Shown piece after piece: positions 59,421 through 64,000 of a DNA stretch of 64,000 nucleotides. This DNA is from Oasisia sp. SBJ-2009. Lineage: Eukaryota; Annelida; Polychaeta; Sabellida; Siboglinidae. The notes under the pieces are model-generated. The model saw only the letters and a list, made by a program, of their open reading frames with translations, was not told the DNA's origin and did no database searches. How positions within the stretch are numbered: the first letter of the stretch is position 1; every line of letters starts with the position of its first letter. A program made the position numbers and the translations under genes. The stretch covers positions 41,002,770 through 41,066,769 of the forward strand of contig OZ024856.1 of NCBI GenBank assembly GCA_964017155.1, given 5' to 3'.

Positions 59421-59790
59421 TTGTCTATTCGGACTATTCCCATAGTGTGCGAAGAAACACCCAGAAAAATCCGCCGACGTGAAAGACCTGCCTCATATCG
59501 CACTCAGCCCCTCTACCAGCGAGAATTGGAACTGAAGATAAAAGCCAGCAACATATCGCCTAATGACGAGTCACAACCAAGCACAGTCATTGAAGTCCGC
59601 GAAGTCATTGCGACACCACGAGAGCAACAAATCGGTTCTTGGAGAGGACACACGACACAATGTCTGTACTCTGTATTACTGCGAGCTATTTGCGTACAGC
59701 AAAAAAAAAAACCGGGAGAAATGGTTCAAATGTGGGGATTGCAAAACGTGGGCACATGAGGATTGTACCGGTGTCGTGATCCCAGATTCG
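59421..59790 (+). pseudogene. C-terminal fragment of another pogo/jerky-like transposase
   Basis: A Ser/Glu/Arg-rich stretch leads to WFKCGDCKTWAHEDCTGV, the CxxC...WxHxxC zinc-finger tail found at the end of many invertebrate pogo-like transposases. The frame changes just before a poly-A run (59,700-59,711). Opposite orientation to the element at 57-59 kb, so a separate relic. It is cut where the next inverted-repeat element starts. Confidence 0.6.
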
Positions 59791-60083
59791 ATCGGGCCCA
59801 GATTCCGCATGAATCTGCCGAATCTTGGACCTCGACGGTAGCGGTCCAGTATTCTCCGCTGTTACCAATACAGTTTCCGTTTGTAATACATCAAATGTTC
59901 CAATATGATTGTCATTATGCAATTTTTTAATATAAATGAGTGCGCGGTATGCGTTTTGAGGAAACACGGCCCGGGCGTGGCGTAAGTCACCAACGCTACG
60001 TCAGAGCAGATATAACCGGGCACTGCGCATGCGCGCGCATGCGAATTATGTGTTTTGCTGAATCTGGGCCGGCGCAATCTGGG
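59781..60083. mobile_element. Candidate MITE with CCCAGATT inverted repeats
   Basis: The left end has CCCAGATTC twice (59,781 and 59,797); the right end has the inverted GAATCTGGG / CAATCTGGG pair (60,060-60,083). No target duplication identified. The interior includes a perfect 18-bp palindrome CGCATGCGCGCGCATGCG (60,026-60,043), alternating purine-pyrimidine. Confidence 0.5.
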
Positions 60084-60276
60084 CCCACGTCACCGGATCT
60101 GAAGGCGGCGCGATTACACGCGAAATGTGGCTGATGTGTGACTTGCGACATTGTTTCGGAAGGAGCCCCACTTTGCCTTCACGTAAAGACACGTTTCTGA
60201 GTAGTATTTTTAGGCGCACATGGCGAATAAAAAAAATCGAATACCATCACAAGTTTACATGTATGTTGTTAGATAA

Positions 60277-60836
60277 ACGGATACTCCTGTCAGTGAGTGG
60301 TTCACATTATTAGCTTACATAACTATACTATATTGGTTGTGCCTAGTAATTGTGCACAAAGATCGTTAATAAACAATTACTTATAGTTTAATGGTATCAA
60401 AAACATGCTATCTTAGATTCAGGGCGCTGCCATCTTGAGACTTATGCGCCAGTGACGTAAGCCAAATCGTTTACGTCACTGGCGTTGAAAAAGGCAAGGA
60501 TTGGCGGATTCTTATATTGAATATATTGTTCATGGCTCCAAGAATGGCGGAATCTTCGCTAATAATTGTGATAGTGACGTAAGCAACGCACTGCATACAT
60601 CAAATACCTTTGGACAGACGTAAGATATTCGAGCGTGCATGCCCCAGTAACGTAAGCGGTTTACGTCACTGGCGCACAAGTCTCAAGATGACAGCGCCCA
60701 ACATGGAGTGTTTCTGGTACAATTATACTATAATTAATTGTTTATTAATGTTCTTTGTGCATAATTACTATGCACAACCAATATATTATACAGATGCTGT
60801 AAATGCTGTGGATCTCTCACTGACTGGAGTATCCCT
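60277..60836. mobile_element. TTAA-type MITE (560 bp) with long inverted repeats
   Basis: Ends AGGGATACTCC (right, inverted) and ACGGATACTCC (left). TTAA is at 60,837-60,840 and a one-base-changed ATAA on the left. Inverted repeats extend with gaps for about 200 bp (AACAATTA, GGGCGCTGCCATCTTGAGAC, GCGCCAGTGACGTAA). No coding capacity. Confidence 0.75.
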
Positions 60837-60840
60837 TTAA

Positions 60841-61369
60841 AGATTGGAACGTAATATTTCTGAACATAATTTTTGTTATAATATATTTGGAAAATGTATG
60901 CTGTTTTTAGTTAATGGGGCCCATTTTGTGCAACCCTCCTCGTGAGTATGTGCATTCGTAAGGACTGACAATTGCGATTCTGAAGCAAGTGTAACTCCAC
61001 ACGAGTCAATCTCTGTGGCGCAGCGGCGTTTTCTGTGAGATCCGTGTACTGGTTCCTTCCAGTTTTCTTGTTCGCACATCTCGATTGATATTGCAAAGAA
61101 CAAGTTCGGACAACTTCGCCGCGGGACGGGGCAACGTCGTCAACTGCGTGCTCTTGTAGCAATTGGTTATAGGAACGTTCCAACAGTTATCTTAATTAAT
61201 CGAGACGCGTTTCTTGACTACCAGGGAGCGGCTAAGCTGTGTCGACGTTCGTTCGCAGGAACTGTGCAAGGTTGATACATTGAACGCTTTGGACAAGGTC
61301 TCTTAATGCTAAGTAGCCTCCACAACAAGAGTAGGCCTACATATCTACTAAGTAACTGCAATATATCTG

Positions 61370-61372
<3 letters not shown>
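60841..61372. other. Unassigned DNA
   Basis: No gene or repeat recognised. GC content rises at 60,940-61,260. Confidence 0.5.
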
Positions 61373-61447
<75 letters not shown>

Positions 61448-61455
61448 TGTGGTGT

Positions 61456-61504
<49 letters not shown>

Positions 61505-61512
61505 TGTGGTGT

Positions 61513-61567
<55 letters not shown>

Positions 61568-61640
61568 TTTGCGTGTGTATGTGCGTGTGTGCGTGTGTGC
61601 GTGTGTGCGTGTGTGTGTGTGTGCGTGCGTGCGTGTGTTA
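61373..61640. repeat. TG microsatellite with GGTGTGGTGTGG breaks
   Basis: (TG)n interrupted twice by GTGTGGTGTGGTGTG about 60 bp apart, ending in CGTGTGTG units. Confidence 0.98.
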
Positions 61641-62205
61641 TTAGATGAGCCCTATAGGATATAGTAACACCCTGAATGTTTACCTGGATTCGGAGAATAC
61701 CCTCACTCCCCAACCCACCCACCCCCACCCCACACACCCGAAACATTACTCCAATTCACATAAACCACAAACGATTACACTAATGTCATCTGAACAAAAA
61801 ATTAGTCACCATGGAAAATAGTCCAGATTTGAGCAGTGGAAAACCCACTCTGTAGACGCAGCCAATGACATCATATGTGACAACATCACATGACAGTGGC
61901 TATTTTTAGCCATGACATTGGTCAGGGTACCCCTGTCTACCATTGACGTCACAGTCGATTGCACACACACACACACTTATCTTTCTACTGATTTGGTACT
62001 TGCTCACTAAATAAATAAAAGTGCCTTAATATAATGACGCAAATGCCTGGCAGCTGTGTGTAGAGCCATGTCAGGCTGTGCAACCCCTGCTGCCACCAAC
62101 TGACTCAATTGGATTACATGTACAATGTCACACCCACTCTATGTACTCAAACTGGCCTTATTTACAGGATCTAGGCTACTACTGAATATTTTATAAATAG
62201 TGTGG
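61640..62205 (+). repeat. Dispersed repeat B, copy 2
   Basis: Homologous over its length to 44,913-45,490, same orientation, with small indels. TG-type repeats on both sides. Confidence 0.9.
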
Positions 62206-62258
62206 TGTGTGGTGTGTATGTATGTATGTATGTATGTATGTATGTATGTATGTATGTA

Positions 62259-62289
<31 letters not shown>

Positions 62290-62840
62290 ATGTATGTATA
62301 TATGTATGTATGTATGTATGTGTGGTATGTGTGTGGTATGTGTGATGTGTGTGTGTTTGTGTGTGTGTGTGCGCGCCTATGTGTGTGTGCGTGTGCGCGT
62401 GTGTGGTGTTTGTGTATATGGTGTGTGTATGTTTGTGTATATGTACGTGTGTATGTCTGTGTGTGGTGTGTGTGGTGTGTGTGGTGTATGAGGTGTGTGT
62501 GGTGTATGTGTGGTGTGTGTATGTATATATATATGTATGCGTATGTATGTATGTATGTATGTATGTATGTGTGTGTGTGTATGTACGATGAGTGTATGGT
62601 GTGTGTGTGGGGTGTGTGGTGTGTGGTGTGTGCCTGTATATACATGTATGTGTGTGTGTGTGTGTGTGTGTTTGTGCGCGTGTGTGCGTATGCGTGTGTG
62701 CGTGTGTGTGTGTGCGTGCGCGCGTGTGTGTATGTGTGTGTGCGTGTGCGTGCGCGCGTGTGTGTGTGTCTGTGTGTGTGTGTGTGTGTGCGTGCGCGCG
62801 TGTGTGAATGTGTGTGTGCGTGTGGTGTGGTCGTGAGTAT
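62205..62840. repeat. GTAT / TG / TGCG compound microsatellite
   Basis: (GTAT)n, then TG-rich with GGTGTG units, then (TGCG)n blocks. Long Cys/Val/Tyr frames are artefacts. Confidence 0.98.
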
Positions 62841-63958
62841 TTGCGCGTTATTGTTTATTTTATATTATTAACAAGGCAGCTGAGTTACCCAGATATGTTG
62901 GAAGGAAAGGTTGCAAACAAGTTCAAACATTTGAAAATTGCGACCCCTGATATTCCATCCTCACTGCCCCTGCATAAATATTCCAGCTGAGCTGTTTGGC
63001 TTTGCACCGAAGAAAAAATAATTGTCCATATAAAAGCCACATTGATTTATGCTACTGAAGTCTACAAATTAAATCTTAGGCAGCGCTTCCCCAGTAGTAG
63101 GCACTGGAGGGTGACAGAACCTCAAGTTGTTTGCACTGAAATCTAACAAAAGTATTGTCGGGAATTATGAACATTGAAAAAACAGAAAAATCAAATGACC
63201 AACGTTTGAATCTCACCCAGACCCAAACGCAGATGTTTTCACCTTTGATATATTAAGCCGCCAAACTCTTCTAGACCCAGACGAATTTTGAGAAAGTCTA
63301 CGAGCTATCCCACTGTGTCCGCTAGACCACATGTAAGATATCAGCTCGATACACGCAACTCGAATTGGGATATGGATCCACAAACATATCTAGATACAAT
63401 GAAAATTAAGTAATAGTGTAGATAAAGGGGGAACCGACTCCGAGTGGAAAATGCAAACAAAAACCTATGTTAGAAACACTGCAAGCAGGGAACGCTGTAT
63501 TTGAAACCTGCTTGAAGAGACGAGTCTACAACTCATGCGTACTTGAAATCAAACAACGTACGGCGCGGAAAAAAGGACACTCACTAACTAGGCACAAACA
63601 ACAATGGAAAAAGTATGTTCAACATAATTGGGACACACACAATCTGGGCAATGTAGAAGACAAAGGGCATAGATGAAAAGAGCGAAACGAAGGGGAGACG
63701 AACTAGACGAGTACTGGAAGGGTACCATCTGGCAGAGGATAGCGCAAGACAGGCAGAGCTTTCGCTCAACCACAGACACTACGGCGGTCATTAGAGTGTT
63801 CTCGAGTGGTCACGACTACGTGAGCGGGACTCGGTGGTGGTGTGGCCGGTCGTCCAGGCGTCGTACGTGAGCGGTGCATGAGCCACCGCGGCTGTGCGTT
63901 CGCCCTACTTCGATTCGACCAAGTCACCGCCGCCGAGACCAAGCCCACTCAGGCCTAC
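62841..63958. other. Unassigned DNA with possible LINE remnant
   Basis: Two + frames at 63,467-63,810 read as Arg/Lys/Trp-rich peptides (HKQQWKKYVQHNW; YWKGTIWQRIAQDRQSFR). The second resembles the W..LAQDR.xW tail of some non-LTR reverse transcriptases, but too little is present to be sure. Confidence 0.3.
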
Positions 63959-64000
63959 CTGGTCCCGGTCGACAGTTGTAGCTGCTGTCGCCTCTGTCTC
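63959..64000 (-). CDS. Duplicated stomatin first-exon end (possible alternative exon 1), cut by window edge
   Basis: On the - strand the last codons read DRGDSSYNCRPGP and end at donor CCAG|GTAGGC in phase 1. Stomatin exon 1 ends VDNSYNCQP at CCAG|GTACGT in the same phase. Similarity continues into the intron (TGACWTGGTCGAAT and beyond, to about 63,770). No stomatin exon 2 was seen between here and 55.7 kb, so it is either an alternative first exon for exon 2 at 52,662 or a duplicated, orphan exon. Confidence 0.55.

Noticed and set aside
61306..62871. Long Cys/Val and His/Thr frames
   Set aside because: Translations of TG/CA microsatellites, as at 1.9, 18.6, 31.5, 35.7, 45.5 and 62.5 kb.

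Overview
The window is nuclear DNA of an animal. Short coding exons with GT-AG introns are spread through long, AT-rich, repeat-laden non-coding DNA. A tRNA-headed SINE ending in a CTATATAA-type tail, TTAA-flanked MITEs, a pogo-type transposon and abundant TG/CA microsatellites suggest an invertebrate, probably a lophotrochozoan such as a mollusc. That assignment is inference; no species-specific marker was recognised.

Two host genes run towards each other. On the + strand, about 4.4-22.15 kb holds the 3' part of a MAP4K3/MAP4K5-type germinal-centre kinase: 14 confidently phased exons plus two probable linker exons. They encode a proline-rich linker, the whole citron-homology (CNH) domain and the stop codon. 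The kinase domain must lie left of the window. On the - strand, 34.83-55.75 kb holds an apparently complete 8-exon stomatin (SPFH/band 7) gene, about 298 residues, with all intron phases consistent. A duplicated copy of its first-exon end and donor lies at the right edge (63,959-64,000) and may be an alternative first exon.

The rest is repeats and mobile DNA. Tandem arrays: 24-bp (0-0.8 kb), 16-bp (14.0-14.6 kb), a 46-bp array that copies a splice donor (16.1 kb), a 1.8-kb array of 22-bp units with a 792-bp higher-order period (26.8-28.6 kb), a 32-bp array growing out of the stomatin stop codon (34.2-34.8 kb), a 43-bp array at a stomatin acceptor (50.3 kb) and a 33-bp array in stomatin intron 1 (53.2-54.0 kb). 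Mobile elements: a foldback and a THAP-remnant MITE sharing one TTAA (7.5-8.5 kb), another TTAA MITE 52 bp before the last MAP4K exon, a 2.85-kb non-autonomous LTR retrotransposon with apparently identical LTRs (37.5-40.4 kb), a second element with 456-bp terminal direct repeats (41.9-44.9 kb), a decayed pogo-like transposon (57.0-59.1 kb), and further MITEs near 60 kb.

The most striking theme is that several minisatellites start exactly at functional gene boundaries: a splice donor, a duplicated donor, a stop codon and an acceptor. No complete undescribed gene system was recognised. All coordinates, phases and comparisons were made by eye, without database searches.
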